Positions 1 to 6,066 are shown, counted from the first letter of the stretch. The stretch is 6,381 nucleotides of DNA from Candidatus Zymogenus sp. (GCA_030613285.1 JAUWME010000145.1:1-6381); one strand, 5' to 3'. Notes: a model not told the origin generated them from the letters alone. Translations and numbers: made by a program.

Positions 1-7
1 AGATTTT

Positions 8-25
8 TTTGTACTATAGCACAAA
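8..25. repeat. 18-bp near-palindrome over the leftward -10 box
   Basis: The sequence TTTGTACTATAGCACAAA is palindromic apart from one mismatched pair (bases 13 and 20). It is centred on CTATAG and overlaps the putative -10 hexamer of the leftward promoter. Its size and position fit a repressor operator, but no regulator gene is visible in the window to pair with it. Confidence 0.35.
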
Positions 26-40
26 TTCCTTTTTTTTCAA
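13..40 (-). promoter_or_regulatory. Leftward sigma70-like promoter for a gene beyond the left edge
   Basis: On the minus strand TTGAAA (35-40) is followed after 16 bases by TATAGT (13-18). The -10 hexamer is preceded by TGC, so it also fits an extended -10. The predicted start is near base 6, so any transcript runs off the window to the left. An 18-bp near-palindrome (8-25) covers the -10 box and looks like an operator. This is motif matching only, in AT-rich sequence. Confidence 0.42.
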
Positions 41-97
41 GGGATATGTTGTGTAAATCTTGGTTTTTTTGTTTGCAGGGATAGTTAAATAAGCGTA

Positions 98-301
98 ATG
101 CATGAGAAGAATAAAGACAAATGGAGAAAAGCTTTTAATTAGTACTCATGGTTAAGAGAGCAATACAGGAAAATTGGCTTTAGCGAAGATGAAGACAACG
201 CTCATTGGTGGGTGTCTGAATGCAGAAGAAAAAGTACAACTTTCTTTAGAAAAGTAGGTTTTCATATTTATAAGGGATTTGGATATGGTGTCAAGTCATA
301 A
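98..301 (+). pseudogene. Possible remnant of a small protein gene, interrupted by TAG
   Basis: The frame from ATG at 98 runs 67 codons to TAA at 299-301, with a single in-frame TAG at 140-142 after 14 codons. The part after the TAG is protein-like in composition, with aromatic and charged residues mixed (for example WLREQY, AHWWVSECRRK, FHIYKGFGYG) and no further stop for 52 codons. There is no recognisable Shine-Dalgarno site before the ATG and no good start codon just after the TAG. I do not recognise a family. The likely readings are a decayed fragment of a small gene or chance open frame; stop-codon recoding is possible but has no support. Confidence 0.25.
267..294 (-). promoter_or_regulatory. 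Weak candidate leftward promoter
   Basis: On the minus strand TTGACA (289-294) and TATAAA (267-272) are separated by 16 bases. The match to consensus is good, but there is no convincing minus-strand gene between here and the left edge, so it may drive a leader, a small RNA or nothing. Confidence 0.28.
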
Positions 302-383
302 TTTATGATTAGCAAAATAGTTAGCAAATTACCAGACAAAAATGAAGGAAGTAAAGGTATTTTTTATTAGATTCACCCCCACC

Positions 384-1418
384 CTACTTCAGGGGGTTTT
401 CAATAAAGCCCCACTTGAGGCCGTCGATTGTTGCCGCCGCAAGGCCCTCAAAAAACGGCCCGGCGCTTTTGAACTGCGGCGCAATCACATACTCCCCCTT
501 CTTGTTAATATAACCATATTTCTCAACAACCTTCACCAACGCCAGCCCCTCCCTAAACACATCAACATTGTTATAGCTATTCTCAATCTTGAGTTTCCCC
601 TTCTTGTCAATAAACCCCCACTTTTTCACCCCGCCCTCACTGATCATAACCGGGCAAAGCCCCTCGGAAAAGTTTTTGACCTCTTTATATGTTGGCTCCA
701 CAATAAAGTTTCCCACATCATCAATAAACCCCCACTTCTTTCCCACCCGAACCGCAGCAAAACCATCTGAAAACTCCCTCGCCTCGTCGTACTTCGGTGT
801 GATGAGCATCATCCCCTTTTTGTTAATATACCCCCACTTCTTGTTGTCCGGGGTTACGGCCGCAAACCCTTCTGAAAAATCGCTGGCGTTATAATATTTA
901 GGCATCACATCAACGTTGCCACTTTTATCGATGTACCCCCATTTTCCCTTAGAGGCTGCCCGGGCAAGACCTTCATGAAAATCTCTCGTCCCCTGAATGA
1001 GGGGTTCAATCGCGTACTTTCCAGTTTTGTCAACAAAGCCGTACTTTCCGTCAACCTTCACATTGGCCAAACCTTCACTGAAAGGCCAGGCGGCGTCGAA
1101 TTTCGGCTCGATGACAATCTTCCCGGTCTTGTCGATGTAGCCCCGCTTTTTATCCACAATAATCATCGCCAACCCATCTGAAAACTTCCCGGCACCATCA
1201 AATGTCGGCTTGATGACAACCTTTCCTGTCGTGTCAATAAAACCCTTTTTGTTGCGAATCTTTATCCTCGCCATCCCTTCAGAAAAGTCATCAACGGCAC
1301 TGTACTTCGGCTCGATGGCAAACTTCGGCTCCACCGGGTATTTTCCCGAACACGATGCTGCAAAAACCATGAAAATAGAAATTAGACAGAGGGCAATTAA
1401 ACGATTTATCCTTTTCAT
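384..1418 (-). CDS. Secreted WG-repeat protein (probable lipoprotein), 344 residues
   Basis: The product begins with a positively charged, hydrophobic signal peptide (residues 1-22) ending FAAS before Cys23, a plausible though imperfect lipobox, so a lipid-anchored envelope protein is likely. The rest is nine copies of the WG repeat, a beta-rich module typically reading F-S-E-G-L-A, then K-W-G-F-I-D, then G-K and I-x-P. The F-S-E-G element recurs at residues 45, 79, 113, 147, 181, 216, 250, 288 and 322, almost always 34 residues apart; the last copy is short and ends the protein. WG-repeat proteins are widespread but their role is mostly unknown; binding at the cell surface is a common guess. 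The start at 1418 is preferred over an upstream ATG at 1487 because GGAG lies 6 bases before it, the signal peptide starts there, and the best promoter lies between the two. It appears monocistronic and is divergent from rocD. Confidence 0.9.
   Translation of the reverse strand: MKRINRLIALCLISIFMVFAASCSGKYPVEPKFAIEPKYSAVDDFSEGMARIKIRNKKGFIDTTGKVVIKPTFDGAGKFSDGLAMIIVDKKRGYIDKTGKIVIEPKFDAAWPFSEGLANVKVDGKYGFVDKTGKYAIEPLIQGTRDFHEGLARAASKGKWGYIDKSGNVDVMPKYYNASDFSEGFAAVTPDNKKWGYINKKGMMLITPKYDEAREFSDGFAAVRVGKKWGFIDDVGNFIVEPTYKEVKNFSEGLCPVMISEGGVKKWGFIDKKGKLKIENSYNNVDVFREGLALVKVVEKYGYINKKGEYVIAPQFKSAGPFFEGLAAATIDGLKWGFIENPLK
387..1286 (-). repeat. Nine in-phase WG repeats of about 102 bp
   Basis: The coding DNA of the WG protein is built from nine units of about 34 codons (102 bp); two linkers are longer, one by 1 codon (unit 5) and one by 4 codons (unit 7). 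Protein identity between units is clear at the FSEG, WGFID and GK positions but third-base divergence is high, so the array looks old rather than freshly amplified. Confidence 0.85.
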
Positions 1419-1458
1419 TGATAACTCCAAAAATAGGCAGTATGCAAAATATGGTGTC

Positions 1459-1487
1459 AGGATAGCACAAAATCGTGGTCTGGTCAA
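1459..1487 (-). promoter_or_regulatory. Promoter of the WG-repeat gene
   Basis: On the minus strand TTGACC (1482-1487) and TATCCT (1459-1464) are separated by exactly 17 bases, and TGC precedes the -10 box. The predicted start near 1452 gives a leader of about 34 nt with the GGAG ribosome site before ATG 1418. It also excludes the in-frame ATG at 1487, which would lie upstream of the transcript start. The stretch TTGTGCTAT is shared with the promoter at the left edge of the window. Confidence 0.55.
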
Positions 1488-1548
1488 GGTGGTTGTCTCT
1501 TATCAATCACCCGATTTTTTTATGTTGGCAGCAACTTTGACTAATGAC

Positions 1549-1577
1549 TTGACTTTGACACAATACTTCTTTACTAT
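1549..1577 (+). promoter_or_regulatory. Candidate rocD promoter
   Basis: TTGACT (1549-1554) and TACTAT (1572-1577) are separated by 17 bases, with a predicted start near 1584 and a leader of about 30 nt. An overlapping alternative is TTGACA (1555-1560) with TATTAT (1575-1580), whose 14-base spacer is too short. Another TTGACT lies at 1537-1542, so the -35 region holds repeated TGAC motifs that could also bind a regulator. Confidence 0.45.
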
Positions 1578-1601
1578 TATCTTTCTTGAACTATAGAGGA
1601 T

Positions 1602-1607
1602 GAAGGA
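1602..1607 (+). promoter_or_regulatory. Ribosome binding site that sets the rocD start
   Basis: GAAGGA lies 7 bases before the ATG at 1615. The ATG at 1600 has its only purine-rich stretch (AGAGG) directly against it, too close for initiation, so 1615 is the better start. Confidence 0.6.
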
Positions 1608-1614
1608 AACATTG

Positions 1615-2817
1615 ATGGATACAAATTACTATATTGACCTTGAAAATCGTTTTGGTGCGACAAACTACAAGCCCCTTGACGTGGTGCTTACCAAGGGTGA
1701 GGGAATTTGGGTTTGGGACGTTAATGGAAAAAAGTACATGGACTGCCTCTCCGCATATTCGGCGGTGAACCAAGGACACTGCCACCCAAAGATATTAAAA
1801 GCCATGATTGAGCAGGCAGAAAAGTTGACCCTGACATCCAGGGCTTTTCGGAATGACCAGCTGGGACTTTTGTACGAAGAGCTATGCAGGCTTACCAATT
1901 CGCACATGGTGCTTCCCATGAACAGCGGTGCCGAGGCGGTGGAGACAGCCATCAAGGCGGTAAGAAAGTGGGGATATAAGATCAAAGGTGTTCCGGAGGA
2001 TAAGGCAGAAGTGATTGTGTGTGAGGATAACTTCCATGGGCGGACAATTACGATTGTCGGATTCTCCACGGAAAGCGCATATCGAGATGGCTTTGGCCCA
2101 TTCACGCCGGGGTTTAAGGTAGTCCCATTTGGTGATGCCGATGCCTTTGAGTCCGCAGTTGGGCCAAACACGGTGGCCTTTTTGGTGGAACCAATCCAGG
2201 GCGAGGCAGGGGTGATAATCCCCCCTGCTGGGTACCTCAAGGATGTGAGAAAAATCTGCGACGACAACAACATAGTACTGATTACAGATGAGATTCAAAC
2301 GGGTCTGGGCCGTACAGGTAAGCTCTTGGCCGAGGAGCACGATGGAATCGAGGCTGATGTGACCCTGATTGGCAAAGCCCTGTCGGGGGGATTTTACCCC
2401 ATCTCGGCGATACTGTCCAACGAGGATGTGCTGGGTGTTTTTATGCCGGGAGAGCACGGCAGCACCTTTGGCGGGAACCCTTTGGCGTCAGCCGTTGCTC
2501 TCATGGCCCTTAAGGTTTTGATTGATGAGGAGATGATTGAAAACTCTGCGGTTCTGGGAGAATATTTCAAGGAGGGACTTAAGGATATGGATAGTCCCCA
2601 CGTGAAGGAAGTTCGGGGATTGGGGCTTTTTATTGGCATTGAGCTTTATCCCAAAGCTGGAGGGGCCAGACGTTTTACAGAAGCCTTGATGGCAGATGGG
2701 ATACTGGCCAAGGAAACCCATGACAATGTTATTCGTTTTGCTCCGCCGTTGATTATTAAAAAGGATGAGGTTGACTGGGCGCTGGAGCGGATTGGCGGAG
2801 TGCTGGCCGGCGGGTAG
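1615..2817 (+). CDS. rocD: Ornithine aminotransferase (ornithine-oxo-acid transaminase)
   Basis: A class III pyridoxal-phosphate aminotransferase of 400 residues, the usual size. It transfers the delta-amino group of ornithine to 2-oxoglutarate, giving glutamate and glutamate-5-semialdehyde, in the cytoplasm. The subfamily is clear from the [15 protein letters not shown] block (about 46-60), [17 protein letters not shown] and [11 protein letters not shown] (about 279-289). The cofactor lysine is Lys254 in GKALSGG, and Asp225 in DEIQTG should contact the pyridine nitrogen. Residues matching the human enzyme's substrate-site Tyr55, Tyr85, Arg180, Glu235 and Arg413 are present as Tyr18, Tyr48, Arg143, Glu197 and Arg374, so it should be active and ornithine-specific rather than an acetylornithine enzyme. 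No arginase or proline gene sits beside it; it seems to be transcribed alone, divergently from the WG-repeat gene. A longer form starting at 1600 adds five residues. Confidence 0.95.
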   Translation: MDTNYYIDLENRFGATNYKPLDVVLTKGEGIWVWDVNGKKYMDCLSAYSAVNQGHCHPKILKAMIEQAEKLTLTSRAFRNDQLGLLYEELCRLTNSHMVLPMNSGAEAVETAIKAVRKWGYKIKGVPEDKAEVIVCEDNFHGRTITIVGFSTESAYRDGFGPFTPGFKVVPFGDADAFESAVGPNTVAFLVEPIQGEAGVIIPPAGYLKDVRKICDDNNIVLITDEIQTGLGRTGKLLAEEHDGIEADVTLIGKALSGGFYPISAILSNEDVLGVFMPGEHGSTFGGNPLASAVALMALKVLIDEEMIENSAVLGEYFKEGLKDMDSPHVKEVRGLGLFIGIELYPKAGGARRFTEALMADGILAKETHDNVIRFAPPLIIKKDEVDWALERIGGVLAGG

Positions 2818-2835
2818 GTGGGGATGAACTGTTTT

Positions 2836-2917
2836 ATTATTTGTCATTCCCTTGGAATGCGGGAATCCAGTAAATATTGTTCTAAGTTCCCAATCAAGTT
2901 GGGAATGACAGAATAAT
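2836..2917. repeat. Intergenic palindromic repeat element (dRS3-like/MITE-like)
   Basis: The ends are inverted: ATTATT-TGTCATTCCC (2836-2851) against GGGAATGACA-G-AATAAT (2901-2917), 16 pairs with one bulged G. Inside are two smaller hairpins: CATTCC/GGAATG (2845-2859) and TTCCCAA/TTGGGAA (2887-2905), plus an ATTCCC-N9-GGGAAT pair (2846-2866). ATTCCC-spacer-GGGAAT followed by CCAG resembles short dispersed repeats known from several bacteria, such as the dRS3 type of Neisseria. It lies 18 bases after the rocD stop and could act as a terminator or mRNA end on either strand, although no U-tract follows. Confidence 0.6.
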
Positions 2918-2999
2918 GGATTCCTTTATCAAGCGGGCAATGGAAGAATAGAAAGGGCGGTTTAATTTATCGAGTAATATAGTTTTATGTTAAAAGCAG

Positions 3000-3016
3000 T
3001 ATAAAGTAAATATAAT
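3000..3016 (+). promoter_or_regulatory. Possible -10 region of the S28-like peptidase gene
   Basis: Two -10-like hexamers occur: TATAAA (3000-3005) and a perfect TATAAT (3011-3016). The second would start transcription almost on the ribosome site (AGAGG, 3021-3025), so the first is more workable. Neither has a good -35 hexamer at 16-18 bases. The rest of 2918-3033 is AT-rich with no gene. Confidence 0.25.
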
Positions 3017-3033
3017 AGCAAGAGGCTATAAAA

Positions 3034-4380
3034 ATGAAAAAAGCAACTAATAATCCAATAGCAGGAAATCTAAAGCGGAGAGACTTTCTTAACCTTGCTG
3101 CAAAGACCACCGTCTCGGCAGCGGCATTATCAACTATATCAACACTCACGTTTCGACCAAGCATCGTAAATGCCAAAGAAAGAGCACCAAAAAACTACCA
3201 GATACTAAAAAGAACCATCACCCAACCGGTGGATCATAATAATCCCAGAGGAAAGACCTTCAATCAACAGGTAGATATCCTAATTCCAGATAACGCCCCC
3301 AAGGACGCACCGGTGTTTTTTATCCTCGGAAACGAGCACGATGTACAGTATTCGGAGCTTTTTGACTACCACGAAAAATATGGCGCAAGGGACGATGTCA
3401 TCTTTGTCCATGCCGAACACCGCGGCTACGGCGAAAGCCTCACAGACGACGACCAGTCCATCCCTTCCTACGTAACGATTGATAGCGCCCTCGCCGATTA
3501 TCACGAGGTTGTGAAAACTCTAAAGAGCGAATTTCCCGGCCCCTGGATGGCAGCGGGCTACAGCTATGGCGGGGGATTATCCATTAACTTCGCCGCAAAA
3601 TATCCAGAAGATATTTCGGTGGTGCTCTCTTCCAGCGGGGTGGTAGACTGGCCCTTTGTGATGGATTGCTACGACAGGCAGGTTAGGCTAAACCTTGGCG
3701 AAGATATCTACGGGAAAATTGCGAACCACGTCAAAAGCTTGGAGCCAACGGAACTCTTTGACAAAAACTGGATAGAGCGGGAATTTCTCATCGCATTTGT
3801 AACGGGCATGACCCAATACGACGAATACGAGAACTACGTCAAACCCTTCGGTATGTTGTCCAAACTCCCCACCGGATCGTTTCTCAAAGTGCTCCACCTT
3901 TTGGATAAAGCCATAGCCAACGGTGCTGCATTAAACTACGCTCTTTCAAATGCGAAACACGACTTGAATCTGAAAGAAGCATATGCCGGGAAATACAACT
4001 GGCGCGTCTGGCGTTATCAGCAAGCCATTGAGACAGGAGTCTTTTGGGTCTCCAGCGAAAACGGGGGAATCTACACCCGAACTGCCGACGACTTCGTCGA
4101 AGAATGCAGGGCCATATTTGGAGAAGACCCCCCCACAGCAACGAACCCAACGTGGTCGCCCCGGGAGATGGTCTCAGGTCTCAAGGTCCCCTTGGTTTAC
4201 GTCTGTGGCGGAAGAGACCCTTGGAAGGGACTCTGCCTCGAAGAAGATTATGACATCAAAAATGGAAAATACTTCTATTTTCCCGAACTAAAACACTGCC
4301 CGGATAGGAGAGACCGGAAACTTGGGAAGATGGTTATGGACGAGATGCTGAAGTTTGCCACCAAGGGGAAATTAGTGTAA
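3034..4380 (+). CDS. Tat-exported S28-like serine peptidase (alpha/beta hydrolase)
   Basis: A 448-residue protein whose N-terminus carries a twin-arginine signal: KRRDFLNLA at 14-22, a weakly hydrophobic stretch to about 40 and a likely cleavage after VNA at 47. The mature part matches the layout of peptidase family S28 (prolyl carboxypeptidase/dipeptidyl peptidase II type): TQPVDHNNP with KTF (63-76), AEHRGYGES (127-135), nucleophile elbow GYSYGG with Ser177, WRYQQAIETG (326-335), DPW with Asp395 and a late His421. Ser177, Asp395 and His421 form the expected triad. S28 enzymes cut after proline near chain ends; substrate here is unknown. The elbow reads GYSYGG rather than the usual GGSYGG, and family S37 shares the QPVDHNNP-type start, so the assignment is to the S28/S37 group, S28 preferred. 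AGAGG sits 8 bases before the ATG. It seems monocistronic. Confidence 0.8.
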   Translation: MKKATNNPIAGNLKRRDFLNLAAKTTVSAAALSTISTLTFRPSIVNAKERAPKNYQILKRTITQPVDHNNPRGKTFNQQVDILIPDNAPKDAPVFFILGNEHDVQYSELFDYHEKYGARDDVIFVHAEHRGYGESLTDDDQSIPSYVTIDSALADYHEVVKTLKSEFPGPWMAAGYSYGGGLSINFAAKYPEDISVVLSSSGVVDWPFVMDCYDRQVRLNLGEDIYGKIANHVKSLEPTELFDKNWIEREFLIAFVTGMTQYDEYENYVKPFGMLSKLPTGSFLKVLHLLDKAIANGAALNYALSNAKHDLNLKEAYAGKYNWRVWRYQQAIETGVFWVSSENGGIYTRTADDFVEECRAIFGEDPPTATNPTWSPREMVSGLKVPLVYVCGGRDPWKGLCLEEDYDIKNGKYFYFPELKHCPDRRDRKLGKMVMDEMLKFATKGKLV

Positions 4381-4423
4381 ATCTGTGAGAATTTACCAAA
4401 ATCTCAATCCACGTCAAACAAAC

Positions 4424-4443
4424 TCCTTTGAGCAAGGATTTTT
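4424..4443 (+). terminator. Weak intrinsic terminator after the peptidase gene
   Basis: TCCTT (4424-4428) pairs with AAGGA (4434-4438) around a 5-base loop, followed by TTTTT (4439-4443). The stem is only 5 pairs, so termination may be partial. It lies 44 bases after the stop codon. Confidence 0.35.
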
Positions 4444-4510
4444 ACAAAGTACCACTCTTGCCATTTGGTAAAATACGAGTTTTACCCGACCAAATATCCA
4501 GACATATCCC

Positions 4511-4534
4511 AAGGGGGGTAGTACCTTCCTTTTT
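4511..4534 (+). terminator. Candidate intrinsic terminator
   Basis: AAGGGGGGT (4511-4519) pairs with ACCTTCCTT (4523-4531) in a 9-pair stem that includes two G-U wobbles, closed by a 3-base loop and followed by TTT (4532-4534). The U-tract is short. It separates the peptidase gene from the membrane-protein operon and could also be a leader hairpin if transcription starts further upstream. Confidence 0.4.
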
Positions 4535-4556
4535 CCAGCCGTTGTGCTTTTTTCCA

Positions 4557-4584
4557 TTGATTTTTTAACTATATATGGTAAAAA
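4557..4584 (+). promoter_or_regulatory. Low-confidence promoter of the membrane-protein operon
   Basis: TTGATT (4557-4562) is followed after 16 bases by TAAAAA (4579-4584), which overlaps the ATGGTAA direct repeat. The match to the -10 consensus is poor. A start near 4591 would leave a leader of about 29 nt containing the GAGGTG ribosome site. Confidence 0.28.
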
Positions 4585-4619
4585 ATGGTAATAGTTTTTA
4601 TTTTTTTATGAGGTGAATT

Positions 4620-5363
4620 ATGGAAGGTAATTATCTTGAAATTGCAAACAGCCCAGGGATGTGGATAGCGTGTAGTTTCATTATCGTGGTTGTGCTTGTG
4701 CAGGTAATCAGACTCATAATGATCTCCTTTAAGGCTGGGGAGGCGATTGGTCTTTCAAGGGCGCAGATGCTGAAAGCTGTACGTTCAGGCTTCACTACAG
4801 CTGTGGTCCCGGCCATCGCGATTTTGTTGGGGCTTGCCATTTTGATACCCCGGCTTGGTGTGCCGTTTCCGTGGATGCGGCTCTCGGTATTAGGTTCGGT
4901 TACCTACGAGCTTATTGCCGCAGGTGAAGCGGCAAAGGCAATGGGGCTTGAAGGGATTACAGGCGCATTTAATGAGCAAATCTTTACAAACGTGGTGTGG
5001 ACAATGTCTCTTGGTGTGCTTTTCGGCCTCCTCGTTGTAGCGCTATTTACACCAAGGATCAAATGGCTGAAGGAAAAAGTGGCGGGAGATGATGAAGGAT
5101 GGATGAAGGTGATGACGGCGGCGGCATTCTTTGGCGCTGTGGGTTATATGGTCGCAGAGCCCGCCGTAAAAGGGGGATCGTCACTGATAGCTCTCCTTGC
5201 CGGTTTTTTTGCTATGATTGTTCTTGGTATAGTTATTACGGCTGGGAAACAGAATTGGCTGAAAGAATGGGCGCTGGCCCTTGCGATTATCGGTGGTATG
5301 GCCGCCGCGGGTTTTGCGTTCCACCTTTTTGGGATAGGAGGGATTGAAAATGTCGGTAAATAA
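4620..5363 (+). CDS. DUF5058-like integral membrane protein
   Basis: A 247-residue inner-membrane protein with about six hydrophobic segments, near 15-35, 59-77, 125-143, 163-179, 187-207 and 216-237. The N-terminal YLEIANSPGMW and the block PRLGVPFPWMRLSVLGS plus TYELIAAGEAAKAMG (77-109) match my recollection of the DUF5058 family, a family of unknown function often found in amino-acid or peptide metabolism neighbourhoods. That assignment is from memory of the pattern and needs a profile search. GAGGTG ends 4 bases before the ATG, supporting the start. It is the first gene of a three-gene run: the next gene overlaps its last 14 bases, and an M20 hydrolase follows. It lacks any ATP-binding or known transporter motif, so a secondary transporter or channel subunit is the best inference. 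Confidence 0.78.
   Translation: MEGNYLEIANSPGMWIACSFIIVVVLVQVIRLIMISFKAGEAIGLSRAQMLKAVRSGFTTAVVPAIAILLGLAILIPRLGVPFPWMRLSVLGSVTYELIAAGEAAKAMGLEGITGAFNEQIFTNVVWTMSLGVLFGLLVVALFTPRIKWLKEKVAGDDEGWMKVMTAAAFFGAVGYMVAEPAVKGGSSLIALLAGFFAMIVLGIVITAGKQNWLKEWALALAIIGGMAAAGFAFHLFGIGGIENVGK
5336..5341 (+). promoter_or_regulatory. Ribosome binding site inside the DUF5058-like gene
   Basis: AGGAGG lies 8 bases before ATG 5350, ideal spacing, and only 2 bases before the alternative TTG at 5344. This fixes the start of the second membrane gene at 5350 and places its ribosome site within the coding end of the first, a sign of coupled translation. Confidence 0.7.
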
Positions 5364-6066
5364 AGAACAGATATTTCAGGAAAAGTTCGTAGTTCCGGTT
5401 CACCGTACAGGAAGAACCACAATGTTTATGGCCATTGTGTGCCTGTTTCTGCCGGGGCTTTATCTCTATATTGTTCACGGACTGGCCCCGACTATTGGAC
5501 CCTTAATTGGTGGACTGGTTGTTGTTTGGTCTTTCATGATAATAATGGGACTGTTGGAGCCGATAGTTTATTATCCAATACTCGGTCTTGGCGGGACGTA
5601 TATGTCGTTTCTTGTGGGTAATGTATTGAACCTCAGGGTCCCCGTTTCTGCCACCGCCCAGCAAGTTGTTGGGACAGAAGAAGGCACACCAGAGGCGGAA
5701 ATCGTATCCACCCTCGGCATTGCCGGCTCCCTTATTGCCAGCGAAATTGTGATGATTGGGGGATTGGTTCTGTTACTTAATATCCCCTATCTTAAGGAGA
5801 TACAGGGTTCCGGCGGGGCAGTAGAAGTTGCATTGGATCAAGTCCTTCCGGCCCTCTTTGGGGCGTTGGGCGGGATATTCCTGTTCAAGGTGCCGAAGCT
5901 GGGAATTGTGCCCTTGGGACTTGGCTTTCTCATCGCATTTATTGGTCTCAAGTTAGGAAAAACTATCCCCTCATCGATTGTAATCCCGCCCTTGGTAATC
6001 ATCTCGGTTGTTACGGCAAGGATTATGTACAAAAGGGGCTGGGTCAAGGGCGAAGGGATGATGTAA
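5350..6066 (+). CDS. Polytopic membrane protein, partner of the DUF5058-like protein
   Basis: A 238-residue protein with about seven hydrophobic segments (near 24-42, 47-68, 73-91, 119-143, 163-179, 184-201 and 206-224). The N-terminus (1-22) is hydrophilic and probably cytoplasmic. A glycine-rich stretch LGLGGTYMSFLVGN (78-91) leads into NLRVPVSATAQ, and a loop EEGTPEAEIVSTLGIAGS (110-127) carries several acidic residues between membrane segments; these look like the functional core. I do not recognise a characterised family. The 14-nt overlap with the preceding gene and the strong internal ribosome site imply that the two proteins are made together, probably as one complex. The gene ends in three different stop codons in a row, TAA TAG TGA (6064-6072). 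Confidence 0.8.
   Translation: MSVNKEQIFQEKFVVPVHRTGRTTMFMAIVCLFLPGLYLYIVHGLAPTIGPLIGGLVVVWSFMIIMGLLEPIVYYPILGLGGTYMSFLVGNVLNLRVPVSATAQQVVGTEEGTPEAEIVSTLGIAGSLIASEIVMIGGLVLLLNIPYLKEIQGSGGAVEVALDQVLPALFGALGGIFLFKVPKLGIVPLGLGFLIAFIGLKLGKTIPSSIVIPPLVIISVVTARIMYKRGWVKGEGMM

Larger units (their letters stand above)
1..383. other. AT-rich intergenic region at left edge
   Basis: No intact gene could be supported here. The stretch contains T-rich tracts near the edge, a leftward promoter-like site with an overlapping palindrome (8-40), a second weaker leftward promoter-like site (267-294) and a short interrupted reading frame (98-301). Bases 302-383 lie just downstream of the WG-repeat gene and show no convincing intrinsic terminator: the C-run/G-run pair at about 375-397 is inside the end of that gene and is not followed by a U-tract on the minus strand. 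Confidence 0.5.
4392..4591. repeat. Recurring TTTACC/GGTAAA motif before the membrane operon
   Basis: The hexamer TTTACC or its complement occurs at 4392-4397, 4467-4472, 4481-4486 and 4577-4582, with a variant GGTAAT at 4587-4592. TTTACCAAA (4392-4400) and TTTGGTAAA (4464-4472) form a 9-bp inverted repeat, GGTAAAA/TTTTACC (4467-4486) forms a 7-pair hairpin, and ATGGTAA is repeated directly at 4575 and 4585, one helical turn apart. The spacing and orientation resemble a set of regulator binding sites, though the region is AT-rich and chance contributes. Confidence 0.35.

Noticed and set aside
375..397. ACCCCC/GGGGGT hairpin as a terminator of the WG gene
   Set aside because: The arms lie at the end of the coding region, and the minus strand continues with an A-rich rather than U-rich tract.
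1419..1487. Upstream ATG giving a 23-residue longer WG protein
   Set aside because: It has no ribosome site, would put the signal peptide internally, and overlaps the -35 box of the best promoter.
1525..1541. Sigma54-type site (TGGCA followed by TTTGA) before rocD
   Set aside because: The -12 element lacks the essential GC and a sigma70-like promoter nearby fits better.
342..1596. Rightward open frames of 68-142 codons opposite the WG gene, including one over its start and promoter
   Set aside because: They lie antisense to a clear repeat protein, and their own repeated words (for example INPHFF) are reverse-complement shadows of the WG repeats.
1665..2847. Leftward open frames of 81-202 codons opposite rocD
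   Set aside because: They are antisense to a strongly conserved enzyme, have no ribosome sites and no recognisable domains.
2836..2917. Inverted repeats as a CRISPR unit or IS end
   Set aside because: There is only one copy, no spacers, and no transposase gene nearby.
3884..4291. Overlapping frames on both strands within the S28-like gene
   Set aside because: They are arginine-, proline- and tryptophan-rich shadow frames of a conserved enzyme.
4608..4616. Two-codon ATG-AGG-TGA mini frame before the DUF5058-like start
   Set aside because: It simply overlaps the ribosome site GAGGTG and has no ribosome site of its own; a regulatory role is possible but unsupported.
5344..5346. TTG start for the second membrane protein
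   Set aside because: The ribosome site would be only 2 bases away; ATG 5350 has AGGAGG at 8 bases.
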